Positions 33,755-42,676 of a DNA stretch of 64,000 bases are shown in pieces; position 1 is the first letter of the stretch, and the number at the start of each line of letters is the position of its first letter. The stretch is from Candidatus Peregrinibacteria bacterium (lineage in GTDB: Bacteria; Patescibacteriota; Gracilibacteria; CAIRYL01; GCA-016699755). The stretch lies in contig CP065009.1 in assembly GCA_016699755.1 (NCBI GenBank), positions 1,364,001 to 1,428,000 of the forward strand. The letters are read 5' to 3'. The position numbers were made by a program, and so were the translations under genes. The notes beneath the pieces were generated by a model. That model made no database searches and had not been told where the DNA came from. It was given only the letters and a program-made list of their open reading frames with translations.

Positions 33755-33952
33755 TTAAAGAGTTCTGATGGGAATTTTCTTGGTTTCCCATATGTCGCAA
33801 AGAATTCCCAATAAAGAAATCGCACCAAGATAGGTTCTGAGAAAACGCTCAAGATCTTCCGCATTTCCAAAGCTGAGCTTTGATTCTTCGAGTTCTTTTC
33901 GCAGTGCGTTCAGATTCACCCTTTTTGAGCTTTCGACCGTAGCAGGGAACAT
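33755..33952 (-). CDS. Small hypothetical protein upstream of exonuclease III
   Basis: The 65-residue product, from the ATG at 33952, is charged and helical (SSKRVNLNALRKELEESKLSFGNAEDLERFLRTY), with a short hydrophobic stretch (LGAISLLGILCDIW) near the end. It is 14 bp upstream of xth on the same strand and divergent from the alkyltransferase-like gene. No family was recognised. The ORF is short, but its position and amino acid mix suggest it is real. Confidence 0.45.
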   Translation of the reverse strand: MFPATVESSKRVNLNALRKELEESKLSFGNAEDLERFLRTYLGAISLLGILCDIWETKKIPIRTL

Positions 33953-33981
33953 TGACAATACAAAAGCTTCGGCAGTATAAC
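33952..33981 (+). promoter_or_regulatory. Near-consensus promoter giving a leaderless mRNA
   Basis: A perfect TTGACA at 33952-33957, an 18-bp spacer and TATAAC at 33976-33981. The transcript should start around 33988-33990, while the ATG of the next gene is at 33993, so there is essentially no 5' leader. Confidence 0.7.
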
Positions 33982-33992
33982 GGAATCGGAAT

Positions 33993-34307
33993 ATGACACG
34001 AAACAACTTTTCCCTCTCTCGGCTACAATCACTTCTTCAAGAGATTCCAAAAGGAAAGGTAACAACATACGCAGAAATAGCAAAAGCCATGGGAGTTCCT
34101 CGCGCCGCGAGAGCAGTGGGAACACTCCTCAGTAAAAACCCAGAGCCAGACACGTTTCCGTGTTATAAAGTGGTGCGGAGCGACGGAAATATTGGCGGAT
34201 ACGCACTCGGAACAGAAGAAAAAAATCGACGACTTTCTGCGGAAGGCATTTCCATTGTTAATGGAAAAATAGTGGATAGAGAAAAAGAAGTGTTTCGATT
34301 TTTCTAG
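33993..34307 (+). CDS. MGMT/ATL-family DNA-alkylation protein
   Basis: The 104-residue protein is the C-terminal DNA-binding/active domain of O6-alkylguanine-DNA alkyltransferases. IPKGKVTTYAEIAKAMGVPRAARAVGTLLSKNP is the helix-turn-helix with its Arg finger, followed by FPCYKVVRSDGNIGGYALGTEEKNRRLSAEG. The acceptor Cys is present, but the usual PCHRV motif reads PCYKV, so the His of the Cys-His-Glu relay is Tyr. It may be a repair enzyme with altered chemistry or an alkyltransferase-like damage sensor. It is probably translated from a leaderless mRNA. Note that the published ATL proteins replace Cys itself, which is not the case here. Confidence 0.88.
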   Translation: MTRNNFSLSRLQSLLQEIPKGKVTTYAEIAKAMGVPRAARAVGTLLSKNPEPDTFPCYKVVRSDGNIGGYALGTEEKNRRLSAEGISIVNGKIVDREKEVFRFF

Positions 34308-34543
34308 CAGTTTTCATTAGGCTTTGTGGCGAACGATCGTAAAATGAGGTATTAAACCATACCAAGACCAAAAGGCTTTTCTTGTTGAAATGTCGTTTTT
34401 TTTAATTGACTCGCAACGGAAATATTTGCGAGAATTAATGTCGCGTTTTGTCCACGCTGATCCTTTGCGCGGTTTTCGGGGTTCAGCAACCTTTGGGGGA
34501 GGCGTCGTTTGTTTTTTTTTCGAAAAGACCGCTTATTATTTCT

Positions 34544-35701
34544 ATGAAACAAGAAGATTCTGTTATGAATTCCCTTCTTCAGGAGTTCACTTTTCAAATG
34601 CCAAAACCCGGAGACGTTGTTTCTGGTGTTATTGTTGCTAAAGAGCCAGGGTATCTCCTTGTTTCTGTTGGCGGTGTTGCGGTAGGAATTATTGCAGGAC
34701 GTGAGATGCACGATGGCTTTGGTACAACAAAAAAAGTACAAGCAGGAGATGAGATTCAGGCATTTGTGCTTGATGAAGAGAACGAAGAGGGAATGATGAT
34801 CCTCTCCCTTCGAAAAGCAAGTCAGATGAGAAACTGGGATTATTTTGAAAAATGTCTTGAGAACGGAGAAATTATTGAAGTGGTTGCTAAAGAAGCAAAT
34901 AAAGGAGGACTCATTTGCGATGCGAATGGTGTTCATGCCTTTTTGCCGGTTTCTCAGCTTGCACCGCAAAATTATCCGCGTGTTGATGGAGCAAATGCAC
35001 AAGCGATTATCGAGAAGCTCAGAAGCTTTACGGGAAAAAAGTTTTCTGTTCGCGTTATTACCTTTCTTCGAAATGATAAAATTATTGTCTCTGAGCGTGA
35101 GGCAATGAGCGAAATCCGCAACAAGGAAATTAAAAACCTAAAGGTGGGAGATGCCGTTAGCGGTGTCATTAACGGTGTTGTGAAGTTTGGTGTCTTTATT
35201 ACCTTTGGAAATCTTGAAGGGCTCATTCATACTTCTGAACTCAGTTGGGATGCACCACGGAACCATTACGAATTCTTTAAAATAGGAGATGAGGTAAAAG
35301 CGCAAGTTATTGGAATTGACGGAGATAAAATCTCCCTTTCTATTAAGCGTCTCCAGAAAGATCCTTGGAAAGAGCTTATTGAAAAATATCCAGAGGGAAC
35401 CATCACAAAAGGAACAGTGAACAAAGTCACAAATTTTGGACTCTTTGTTACTATCGACGGAAATCTCAATGGACTCGTCCACGTTTCAGAATTTGAAGAT
35501 CCCGAGCTTCGCCCAGATGAAGTAGGGCGTGTTGGTGATGAGGTCAAAGTGAAGGTGATTGGAATTAATGAAGAAGACCACAATTTGAAGCTTTCTATGA
35601 GACTTAAAGTGGAAAAGAAAGAAGAGGAGTCTGATGAAAAAAAGGAAAAAAAAACGAAGAAATCTTCTAAAAAAGAGGAGTCTAGCACAGAAGAGGAATA
35701 A
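34544..35701 (+). CDS. rpsA: Ribosomal protein S1-like protein with four S1 domains
   Basis: The 385-residue protein has four S1 OB-fold repeats. The first two (about 20-90 and 110-195) are divergent. The third (about 205-275, GDAVSGVINGVVKFGVFITF) and fourth (about 290-365, GTVNKVTNFGLFVTIDGNL) are canonical, with LEGLIHTSELSW and LNGLVHVSEFEDP. A Lys/Glu/Ser-rich tail follows. S1 unfolds mRNA 5' regions on the 30S subunit; E. coli S1 has six domains, and four-domain forms are common in other phyla. Homology starts at the ATG at 34544, though the frame is open from 34448. It is followed by a clear terminator, so it is probably a single-gene unit. Confidence 0.93.
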   Translation: MKQEDSVMNSLLQEFTFQMPKPGDVVSGVIVAKEPGYLLVSVGGVAVGIIAGREMHDGFGTTKKVQAGDEIQAFVLDEENEEGMMILSLRKASQMRNWDYFEKCLENGEIIEVVAKEANKGGLICDANGVHAFLPVSQLAPQNYPRVDGANAQAIIEKLRSFTGKKFSVRVITFLRNDKIIVSEREAMSEIRNKEIKNLKVGDAVSGVINGVVKFGVFITFGNLEGLIHTSELSWDAPRNHYEFFKIGDEVKAQVIGIDGDKISLSIKRLQKDPWKELIEKYPEGTITKGTVNKVTNFGLFVTIDGNLNGLVHVSEFEDPELRPDEVGRVGDEVKVKVIGINEEDHNLKLSMRLKVEKKEEESDEKKEKKTKKSSKKEESSTEEE

Positions 35702-35726
35702 GAAGTTTTTTGCTCGATATCAAGAG

Positions 35727-35751
35727 AAAGTGCTTTCCAGCACTTTTTTTT
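35727..35751 (+). terminator. Rho-independent terminator after rpsA
   Basis: An 8-bp stem AAAGTGCT/AGCACTTT with a 4-nt loop, followed by a run of T residues to 35751. Confidence 0.88.
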
Positions 35752-35834
35752 GTGTAAAATATGAAACAAGCAGTAGAACTCGAAGCGCGAAATATCAAAA
35801 TCCAAACGCAAACTTTTTGCCATTGGTCTTCAAG

Positions 35835-35863
35835 TTGAAAAAATGCGAAAAAATTGGTAAGAT
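35835..35863 (+). promoter_or_regulatory. Candidate promoter of the conjugation-type ATPase genes
   Basis: TTGAAA at 35835-35840, a 17-bp spacer and TAAGAT at 35858-35863. It is placed about 40 bp before the ATG at 35902. Confidence 0.55.
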
Positions 35864-35901
35864 AGGGGGATAATCTTTTGTCTCACACAAAACAAAAAAT
35901 C

Positions 35902-38085
35902 ATGCCGGACGAACAAAATCCATATCCTTCTCCTGCGGCAGTTCCTGTTCCAAACATGCGCCCAAATACCCCTTTGGGAGGAGATGCTGTGGGAAATCTT
36001 TTTGCAAATAGAAAAAGGTTCAATCCTGAGCAGGACGTATACGGTCAACAAACACCGCAAGTTCCTATTTCTCTTCCCACAAATTCATCTTCGCCAATGG
36101 GAGCAGTAGCCCCTTTTCCGCAGGGAGAAAATCAAATAGTACCTTCTCCTTTGCCACCAAATATTCAGCCGGCGATAATTCCCACTCAACTGACCCCACA
36201 AAAATCTCATGGAATATTTGGAAGTTTGTTTGGAGGAGAAAAAAAATCTTCTGCTCTGCCAAAGGCTTCCTCAGGAGACCAAAATCAAGGAAAAGAAGGT
36301 GAGGGTAAAAATATGAACAAGACAGAATTAATGCGCCTTAAAGAAGCAGAAAAACAATATCGTGAGGGTATGGCAACAATTCGTGATCTCATCGCACCAA
36401 GCTCTATGGAGGTAAATTTTCAATGGATTCGCATTGGAGACACCTATGCCAAAACTTTTTTTGTTTACTCCTATCCGCGATACATTGAAGCAAACTGGCT
36501 CTCTCCTATTGTGAACTTCGATGTGACCATGGATATTTCTATGTTCATTTATCCGAGTGATTCTGCCGCTATTCTTAAAATGCTTCGTAATAAGGTGGCA
36601 CAAATGCAGTCGAGCATGCACATGAATCGTGAGAAGGGAATGGTGCGAGATCCTGCTATAGAAGCCGCTCTTGAAGATGCGGAAGAACTTCGGGATCAGC
36701 TCCAGCGAGGGCAAGAAAAATTTTTTCACTTTGGACTCTACTTCACTATTTATGCGGATGATCCAGCAAAAATCAAAAAAATTCAGGCCAATTTTGAATC
36801 AATTCTTGGGGGAAAATTAGTTTTGACGCGCTCGGCGGATTTACAACAAGAACACGGATTTAACTCCATTCTCCCTATTTGTTCGGATGAACTCGATATT
36901 CACCGAAACATGAATACTTCACCTATCTCAACAAGTTTTCCCTTTAGTAGTTCAGAGCTCACGAGTAACGAAGGAATTTTGTACGGACTCAATCGGCACA
37001 ATGACTCACTCGTTATTTTCGACCGATTTAGTCTCGAAAACGCAAACTCCGTTATTTTCGCGAAATCGGGAGCAGGAAAATCGTATGCGCTCAAGTTGGA
37101 GCTGTTGCGATACATGATGATTGGCGCGGATATTATTGTGATTGATCCAGAAAATGAATACGAAAAACTCTGCAATGTGGTCGGAGGATCCATTTTAAAA
37201 GTCTCGCTTAATTCCGATAGACGTATCAATCCATTTGATTTACCAAAGCCACTAAAAGACGAAGTTGTCAAACCAGGGGATTTGCTCCGAGCAAACATTA
37301 TTACGCTCCACGGACTTTTTAACCTTATGCTTGGAAAGCTCACTCCTACAGAAGAAGGGCTTATGGATCGCGCACTCATCAGTACTTACGCACTCCGTGG
37401 TATTCGTATGGATACGGAAAACCCAGGAGAAGTTGATCCGCCAACCATGCAAGATTTACAAGAGGTGCTCGAAGGAATGGCAGGTGCAGAATCGCTTGCC
37501 GAACGACTCGAAAAATATACTCGTGGAACTTTTTCGGGACTCTTTAATCAACGCACAAATATTGATCTCGATGGTCAGATGGTGGTCTTTCAAATTCGAG
37601 ATTTGGAGGATAGTCTCCGTTCTGTTGCTATTTTTGTCATTCTCAATTTTATTTGGAACAGAGTGCGAAGCTCTTTAAAACGACGTTTGCTAGTCATTGA
37701 TGAAGCATGGACGCTTATTCAACATGAGGATTCTGCACGATTTCTGTATGGACTCGTAAAGCGCGCTCGCAAATACTATCTCGGTGTTACTACCATTACT
37801 CAGGATGTAGAAGACTTCTTGAAATCCGATTACGGAAAGCCAATTATTAGTAACTCTTCTATGCAACTCCTCTTAAAGCAATCACCGAGCTCCATTGACG
37901 CACTCCAGAAGGTCTTTAACTTGACAGAAGGAGAAAAATATTTGCTCCTCAACTCTGGCGTTGGACAGGGAATTTTCTTTGCGGGTATGAAACATGTTGC
38001 TATTCAGATTATCGCGAGTTATACAGAAGACAAAATTATTACTACCGACCCAGAAGAACTCCTAAAATCACAATCCGCTGAATGA
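35902..38085 (+). CDS. VirB4/TraC-like type IV secretion ATPase
   Basis: This 727-residue protein has a Pro/Asn-rich disordered N-terminal region (about 1-130), a VirB4-type N-terminal domain, and a RecA-like ATPase domain. Walker A is in VIFAKSGAGKSYALKLELL, followed by ADIIVIDPENEYEKL, and Walker B is in RRLLVIDEAWTLIQ. Further conserved parts are TQDVEDFLKSDYG and SSMQLLLKQSPSSID. VirB4 proteins energise assembly of type IV secretion systems and pili at the inner membrane. CPR genomes often keep VirB4-like genes without a full conjugation locus. It is followed after 43 bp by a second ATPase. The start at 35902 is chosen over the TTG at 35878. Confidence 0.88.
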   Translation: MPDEQNPYPSPAAVPVPNMRPNTPLGGDAVGNLFANRKRFNPEQDVYGQQTPQVPISLPTNSSSPMGAVAPFPQGENQIVPSPLPPNIQPAIIPTQLTPQKSHGIFGSLFGGEKKSSALPKASSGDQNQGKEGEGKNMNKTELMRLKEAEKQYREGMATIRDLIAPSSMEVNFQWIRIGDTYAKTFFVYSYPRYIEANWLSPIVNFDVTMDISMFIYPSDSAAILKMLRNKVAQMQSSMHMNREKGMVRDPAIEAALEDAEELRDQLQRGQEKFFHFGLYFTIYADDPAKIKKIQANFESILGGKLVLTRSADLQQEHGFNSILPICSDELDIHRNMNTSPISTSFPFSSSELTSNEGILYGLNRHNDSLVIFDRFSLENANSVIFAKSGAGKSYALKLELLRYMMIGADIIVIDPENEYEKLCNVVGGSILKVSLNSDRRINPFDLPKPLKDEVVKPGDLLRANIITLHGLFNLMLGKLTPTEEGLMDRALISTYALRGIRMDTENPGEVDPPTMQDLQEVLEGMAGAESLAERLEKYTRGTFSGLFNQRTNIDLDGQMVVFQIRDLEDSLRSVAIFVILNFIWNRVRSSLKRRLLVIDEAWTLIQHEDSARFLYGLVKRARKYYLGVTTITQDVEDFLKSDYGKPIISNSSMQLLLKQSPSSIDALQKVFNLTEGEKYLLLNSGVGQGIFFAGMKHVAIQIIASYTEDKIITTDPEELLKSQSAE

Positions 38086-38128
38086 GAAATGACGACAGGG
38101 GAAAAAATATGCGATACTCTTTCTCGAT

Positions 38129-40630
38129 ATGAGCACGGTTCTCTTCCTCACTGTTGGCATATTCTTTCTCACAGGAATTGGTCTTTTTGTGTTTCGCATT
38201 TTTTTGTTTTTCGCAAAAGATCGTATGCGAGCACTTGATTTGGTCTTTCTTCAGGTACTTATTCCAAAGAAAGACAGTAAAGAAGATCGTGATACAGAGG
38301 GGGAACAATTTGGAACCGCAAAAGATGTTACGAAAACGGTTGGTGTAATGACTCAGCTTTTCTCAAGTCTTCATGCACTTCGCGAGAGCACGTTTCGTGA
38401 ATTTCTCTTTCAGTCAGATTTTTTCACCTGTGAATATTCGGTTATCGGAGGTGAAGTATATATGCATCTCGGTGTTCCGCGCGCGAGTCGGGAGCTCGTG
38501 GAAAAGCAAATTACAAGCTATTATCCCGACGCAGTTGTAGAAGAAACACCCGCACCTAATATTTTTACTTCTGGGAACAAAATCGCATGTTGTTCCATGA
38601 ATCTCTCGAAACAGTACTTCTCCCCCATTCGCACTATTTCGAGGCTTGAGTCAGATTCACTCAATAATATTCTCAACACCCTCAGTAAAATACGTGTAAA
38701 AGAAGGAGCCGCCATTCAAATTGTTTGTCGACCTGTTCCAGATTCGTGGCAAGAAAAAGTGGAAAAGGTGGCAGGAGAACTCACAAGTCAAAAGAGTTCC
38801 ATGCCCATTTTTCAGACACTTAATCCGTTTCGAATTTTGGGTGCGTTTTTCTCTATACTCATTAGCGGTCCATCAGGTGGAGGTGAAGAGACGCCAAAAG
38901 TAACAGAGCAAAATGCATTTGTTCAAGAGAAAATAAAGGCAATGGAAGAAAAAGCCTCCAAACCAGGTTTTGATGTCGTTATCCGCCTTGTTACTGCGGC
39001 GGCAACCGAGCGTGAAGCGAATTCTCAGCTCACAAATATAAAAGCATCATTTAGTCAATTTAGCGCACCAAATCTCAATGGGTTTTCTTCTTCCACAAAA
39101 CATTCCCGAAAAAAATTGATGCGCGATTATATTTATCGCAATTTTTCTCGAAACCGGAATGTACTCTTATCTCGCTTTCTCTCCACGGGACAGATTCGAC
39201 AAATTGTCAGTTCCGATGAACTGGCGGCACTGTTTCACTTTCCCAATGCGCAATACAACAAAATGCCGAATTTGCAATGGCAAACGTTTAAAATTGCTCC
39301 CGCACCGCACAATTTGCCAGAAGAAGGGCTCCTTTTAGGATACAACAATTATCGCGGAGAAAAACGCGAAGTACGCATTAAACGAGATGATCGTCGCCGA
39401 CACTTTTACTGCATTGGAAAATCGGGAACGGGAAAATCAGTAAATCTTGAAAATATGATTCGACAAGACCTCCAAAACGGAGAAGGGGTCTGTGTTGTTG
39501 ATCCACATGGAGATTTGGTAGAAGCCGTTTTGCCGTATATTCCTCGCGAACGCGCAGATGATGTTATTTTGTTCGATCCGGGAGATTTAGAGCGTCCCAT
39601 GGGGCTCAACTTGCTCGAAGCGCACACAGAAGAGCAGAAAGAGTTTATTTCTCAAGAGGCGCTTGCCATTTTTATTAAACTCTATGGAGAAGAAATTATG
39701 GGTCCGCGTCTCCAACACTACTTTCGAAACGGCGTGTTGACGCTTATGGCAGATGATGAAGACGGCGCTACACTACTTGATATCACCAAGCTCTTTACAG
39801 ATATAAACTACGAGAAAATGAAAAAGTCAAAGGTGAAAAATCCTGTGGTGAAAAGCTTTTGGGAAAAAGAAATGGCAAAAACCGGGCAACGCGAAAAAGA
39901 GGAGATGATTCCCTATTTCGCGAGTAAATTTGGACCATTCATCACGAATGCACAAATTCGAAATATTTTGGGACAGGTAAAATCGGGGTTCGATTTTCGA
40001 GATGTCATGGACAATCGAAAGATTCTTCTCGTGAATCTCTCAAAAGGAAAATTAGGGGATTTAAACTCAAAACTCCTCGGAATGATTATGGTGAGTAAAA
40101 TTCAAATGGCGGCGATGAGTCGGGTAGATACACCAGAAAAAGAACGAAAGGATTTTTACCTGTATGTCGACGAGTTTCAAAATTTTGTGACCGATTCGTT
40201 TGCTTCTATTTTGTCGGAAGCCCGAAAATATCGACTCAACTTGATTGTGGCGCATCAGTATATTTCGCAGATTACGCAAAGCAGTGAAGGGGGAAAAGGG
40301 AAACACGAAGATTCATCTCTTCGTGATGCGGTGTTTGGAAATGTCGGAAGTATGATGTGTTTTAAGATTGGTGCACACGATGCGGAAACCATGGAAAAAG
40401 AGTTTCAACCCGTTTTTTCGCAACAAGATCTTATCAATATTGCAAATTACCAGGCGTATATAAAACTCAACATTAATAACGCCACTAGCCGTGGTTTTTC
40501 TCTACAAACCATTTACGATCCTACAGGAGCCGACAATGAAGGTGCAGAAGCATTTCGCCAGCTCTCACGACTCAAGTTTGGACGTGATCGAGAATTTGTG
40601 GGTCGGGAAATTGCGCGAAGAGTGATGTAA
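38129..40630 (+). CDS. VirD4/TraG-like coupling ATPase with N-terminal membrane helix
   Basis: The 833-residue protein starts with a membrane helix (VLFLTVGIFFLTGIGLFVF). A large N-terminal region follows with a second hydrophobic patch near 235-250 (FRILGAFFSILISGPSGG), then an ATPase domain. Walker A is in CIGKSGTGKSVNLENMIRQD, followed by VCVVDPHGDLVEAVL, and Walker B is in FYLYVDEFQNFV. TraD/TraG-type motifs follow: ILSEARKYRLNLIVAHQYI and GNVGSMMCFKIGAHDAE. Coupling proteins deliver DNA or protein to a type IV channel. In this window it pairs with the VirB4-like ATPase, and a VirB2-like small protein lies at 51756. A relaxase is not visible, so export of DNA by conjugation is not implied. 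Confidence 0.87.
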   Translation: MSTVLFLTVGIFFLTGIGLFVFRIFLFFAKDRMRALDLVFLQVLIPKKDSKEDRDTEGEQFGTAKDVTKTVGVMTQLFSSLHALRESTFREFLFQSDFFTCEYSVIGGEVYMHLGVPRASRELVEKQITSYYPDAVVEETPAPNIFTSGNKIACCSMNLSKQYFSPIRTISRLESDSLNNILNTLSKIRVKEGAAIQIVCRPVPDSWQEKVEKVAGELTSQKSSMPIFQTLNPFRILGAFFSILISGPSGGGEETPKVTEQNAFVQEKIKAMEEKASKPGFDVVIRLVTAAATEREANSQLTNIKASFSQFSAPNLNGFSSSTKHSRKKLMRDYIYRNFSRNRNVLLSRFLSTGQIRQIVSSDELAALFHFPNAQYNKMPNLQWQTFKIAPAPHNLPEEGLLLGYNNYRGEKREVRIKRDDRRRHFYCIGKSGTGKSVNLENMIRQDLQNGEGVCVVDPHGDLVEAVLPYIPRERADDVILFDPGDLERPMGLNLLEAHTEEQKEFISQEALAIFIKLYGEEIMGPRLQHYFRNGVLTLMADDEDGATLLDITKLFTDINYEKMKKSKVKNPVVKSFWEKEMAKTGQREKEEMIPYFASKFGPFITNAQIRNILGQVKSGFDFRDVMDNRKILLVNLSKGKLGDLNSKLLGMIMVSKIQMAAMSRVDTPEKERKDFYLYVDEFQNFVTDSFASILSEARKYRLNLIVAHQYISQITQSSEGGKGKHEDSSLRDAVFGNVGSMMCFKIGAHDAETMEKEFQPVFSQQDLINIANYQAYIKLNINNATSRGFSLQTIYDPTGADNEGAEAFRQLSRLKFGRDREFVGREIARRVM

Positions 40631-40870
40631 AGAGAGTAATAGAGGAAGCACAAGGGGGAAAATTTGATTTTAGCACTGGATTAGGGTTGTACTCTGATCC
40701 AAAACAGCATTAGTCTTCGAAAGACAGACACTGTTTTTTTAATTTAGATTCCGTGTGTGGAGAGCAATACAACTACACTCCAGCAGAAAATGCGAAAGAG
40801 AGGATTGTTGTTGCAAAACTTTAAAATTGATTTATAAACCTATTTCCAACTACAGACCATTTCAGAAATC
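40631..40870 (+). pseudogene. Non-coding stretch with degenerate coding scraps after the coupling ATPase
   Basis: No intact gene is present. One frame, read from just after the ATPase stop, gives EEAQGGKFDFSTGLGLYSD before a TAG near 40714. Another gives DSVCGEQYNYTPAENAKE, ending in VVAKL and a TAA near 40826. Both look protein-like and may be remains of one decayed gene. Between them a GTCTT/AAGAC hairpin followed by seven T (about 40711-40741) could be a weak terminator for the ATPase pair. The identity of the lost gene was not recognised. Confidence 0.35.
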
Positions 40871-40875
40871 AATGA

Positions 40876-41092
40876 GGTTCAATTTAACTTGAAGAGGAAA
40901 AAGAGGAAGAGGTGCAACAGGAAAAACACCTGTTGTTGGACTTCTAAAAAGAGATGGAAAAGTCTTTACAAAGATTATTGAGAGATGTGGTGATAGGAGA
41001 ACACTTCATAGCTTCATTCAGAGAAAAATAGAGACTAAAAGTATTATCCATTCTGACGGTTGGAAAAAGAACCTCTCAAGTTAAATTGAATC
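40876..41092 (+). mobile_element. Truncated IS1595 (ISXO2-like) transposase fragment between inverted repeats
   Basis: Between imperfect inverted repeats of about 21 bp (40876-40897 and 41072-41092, one mismatch and one inserted base) a frame reads RGATGKTPVVGLLKRDGKVF, then TKIIERCGDRRTLHSFIQRK and IIHSDGWKKN, ending at a TAA in the right repeat. This is the central DDE-domain part of an IS1595-family (ISXO2-like) transposase, including the second catalytic Asp (SDGW). Both ends of the gene are missing, and a TGA stands right before the fragment in the left repeat. It is either an internally deleted, MITE-like derivative or a fold-back remnant; it cannot encode an active enzyme. Confidence 0.75.
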
Positions 41093-41103
41093 AAATAAAA
41101 ATA

Positions 41104-41113
41104 GAGCGGGTAA
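41104..41113. repeat. 10-bp copy of the tRNA-Gly 3' end (possible attachment-site remnant)
   Basis: The sequence gagcgggtaa here equals 43309-43318, the 3' end of the tRNA-Gly gene including the discriminator base and one CCA base. The two copies are direct repeats bracketing the radical SAM/UDG pair, as expected for an element inserted at a tRNA 3' end. With only 10 bp, chance is possible. The rest of 41093-41338 holds no gene. Confidence 0.35.
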
Positions 41114-41338
41114 TCCTCACGGGCATTAGCCTTACAACCTTACTTCGCTTAAATCTCAAAAGCTTGGAGCCCCTTAATAGATGAGCTTCGAACTATTTTT
41201 GTAAATGCGGAAGAACAGATATTTGTTGCACGGATATAGGTTTATGTGAGAATTCAATTTTCAGAATTTATTTCTTGCACATATTTACATATTTATCATA
41301 ATATTATCTCTAATTTTAAAACTACATAACTAAGACTG

Positions 41339-42676
41339 ATGTACTTATTGTCAACTCCCCTTTGTTTTGAGGATAAGGTCGAAGGATATGATGAAGATTC
41401 ACTGCCTCCATTGGGATTGGGGTACATAGCAACAAGCTTGCAAAAACATGGTCTTTCTGTTGAATTACATGACGCTGTTGCCTCCAATAAGCCAGTCTCC
41501 GATATTATTCGGCAAATTAATGTATCTGGTGTGCGAACAGTTGGTTTAAATGTTTTTACAACAAACTTACATCTTGTAAGAAAAATTGTAGAAGGAGTAA
41601 GTGTCCCCGTGCAATTTATCCTGGGTGGTCTATCGACAAAATCTATTTATGGTGAAATCTTTGAGTGGGAAACGTCAAATTCCATTGATATCGTTATGGG
41701 TGATGGCGAGATTATTATGCCCGACTTGGTTAATGGTTGCGAATGCGAACCCCCTGTAATGAGCTCAGATACTGATGGACGTCGTCGTCGTTATTTTTCT
41801 GTTGATTCAAATTCACATTACTATGTTAATGATATTAATGGTGTTGACTTGAATCGTAGTTTTTTTTCACATGAGCCAATTCATCATCCTGTTCATGGTA
41901 TTGTTGAGGCGAATATTGTTGCAACAAGAGGATGTATTTATAATTGCGCCTTTTGTTCTGCAGCAAAATCTAAAAATAAGCACATGGGAGTGAGAGAGAG
42001 GAGTCCTGTAAATATTAAAAAAGAGGTTTTGGAATTAAAAGATTTTTATGAGGGGCTAAGCTCAGTAAGGGTTTTGGACGACTTATTCCTGAAGAATAGA
42101 GGTTCCGTTGAAAATGCCATTAAAATATTTGAGGGTACTGATTTATCCTGGAGGGCCATGGCACATGTTGGGTCATTTCGTAATGTGAATGAAGAGCTCC
42201 TTAAAAGACTAAAAGAAAGTGGTTGTTTAGAACTATTTATTGGCATAGAATCAGGTTCTCAAAAAATGCTAAAAATGATTCATAAAACACATAATCTTGA
42301 TTTGATTTCTAAGACGATTACTAAAATTTTAAACTCAGGCATTTCCGTAAAAGGCTTTTTTATTTATGGATTTCCCGGAGAGACAGAAGAGGATTGCGAA
42401 GACACATTTCGCCTTGCATCAAGCCTGAAAGAATCCTCTGATAAATCTGATGGAGACTTCAGGACAAGTGTTTTTAGGTTTAGACCTTATCATGGTACAG
42501 AACTATATGATCTTGTTTCTGACTCAGGCACTAACGATGTTGTACATAGAGATTTACCACTAAGTCACCTAAAAAGAAGGCAGCAATTTAATTTTGCCAC
42601 TCAAAATTACTCTGCATGTTCAGATGAAATCATCGCCCACTATATTTCTGTTACAGACCAGCTCAATGACAGATAG
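41339..42676 (+). CDS. Radical SAM protein with N-terminal B12-binding-like domain
   Basis: The 445-residue protein starts with a B12-binding-type Rossmann region (YLLSTPLCFEDKV, then LPPLGLGYIATSLQKHGLSV) lacking the DxHxxG base-off motif. The radical SAM core has its cluster cysteines Cys199, Cys203 and Cys206 in TRGCIYNCAFCSAA. ELFIGIESGSQKMLKMIHK and VKGFFIYGFPGETEEDCED are the usual downstream barrel motifs. The reaction is unknown; relatives methylate or rearrange unactivated carbons. Codon choice and A+T richness differ from the neighbours, suggesting transfer. It overlaps the following UDG-like gene by 11 bp, so both act together, perhaps on DNA or a modified base (inference). Confidence 0.85.
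   Translation: MYLLSTPLCFEDKVEGYDEDSLPPLGLGYIATSLQKHGLSVELHDAVASNKPVSDIIRQINVSGVRTVGLNVFTTNLHLVRKIVEGVSVPVQFILGGLSTKSIYGEIFEWETSNSIDIVMGDGEIIMPDLVNGCECEPPVMSSDTDGRRRRYFSVDSNSHYYVNDINGVDLNRSFFSHEPIHHPVHGIVEANIVATRGCIYNCAFCSAAKSKNKHMGVRERSPVNIKKEVLELKDFYEGLSSVRVLDDLFLKNRGSVENAIKIFEGTDLSWRAMAHVGSFRNVNEELLKRLKESGCLELFIGIESGSQKMLKMIHKTHNLDLISKTITKILNSGISVKGFFIYGFPGETEEDCEDTFRLASSLKESSDKSDGDFRTSVFRFRPYHGTELYDLVSDSGTNDVVHRDLPLSHLKRRQQFNFATQNYSACSDEIIAHYISVTDQLNDR

Noticed and set aside
34352..35002. 216-codon minus-strand open frame
   Set aside because: Antisense to rpsA; the plus strand has clear S1 domains.
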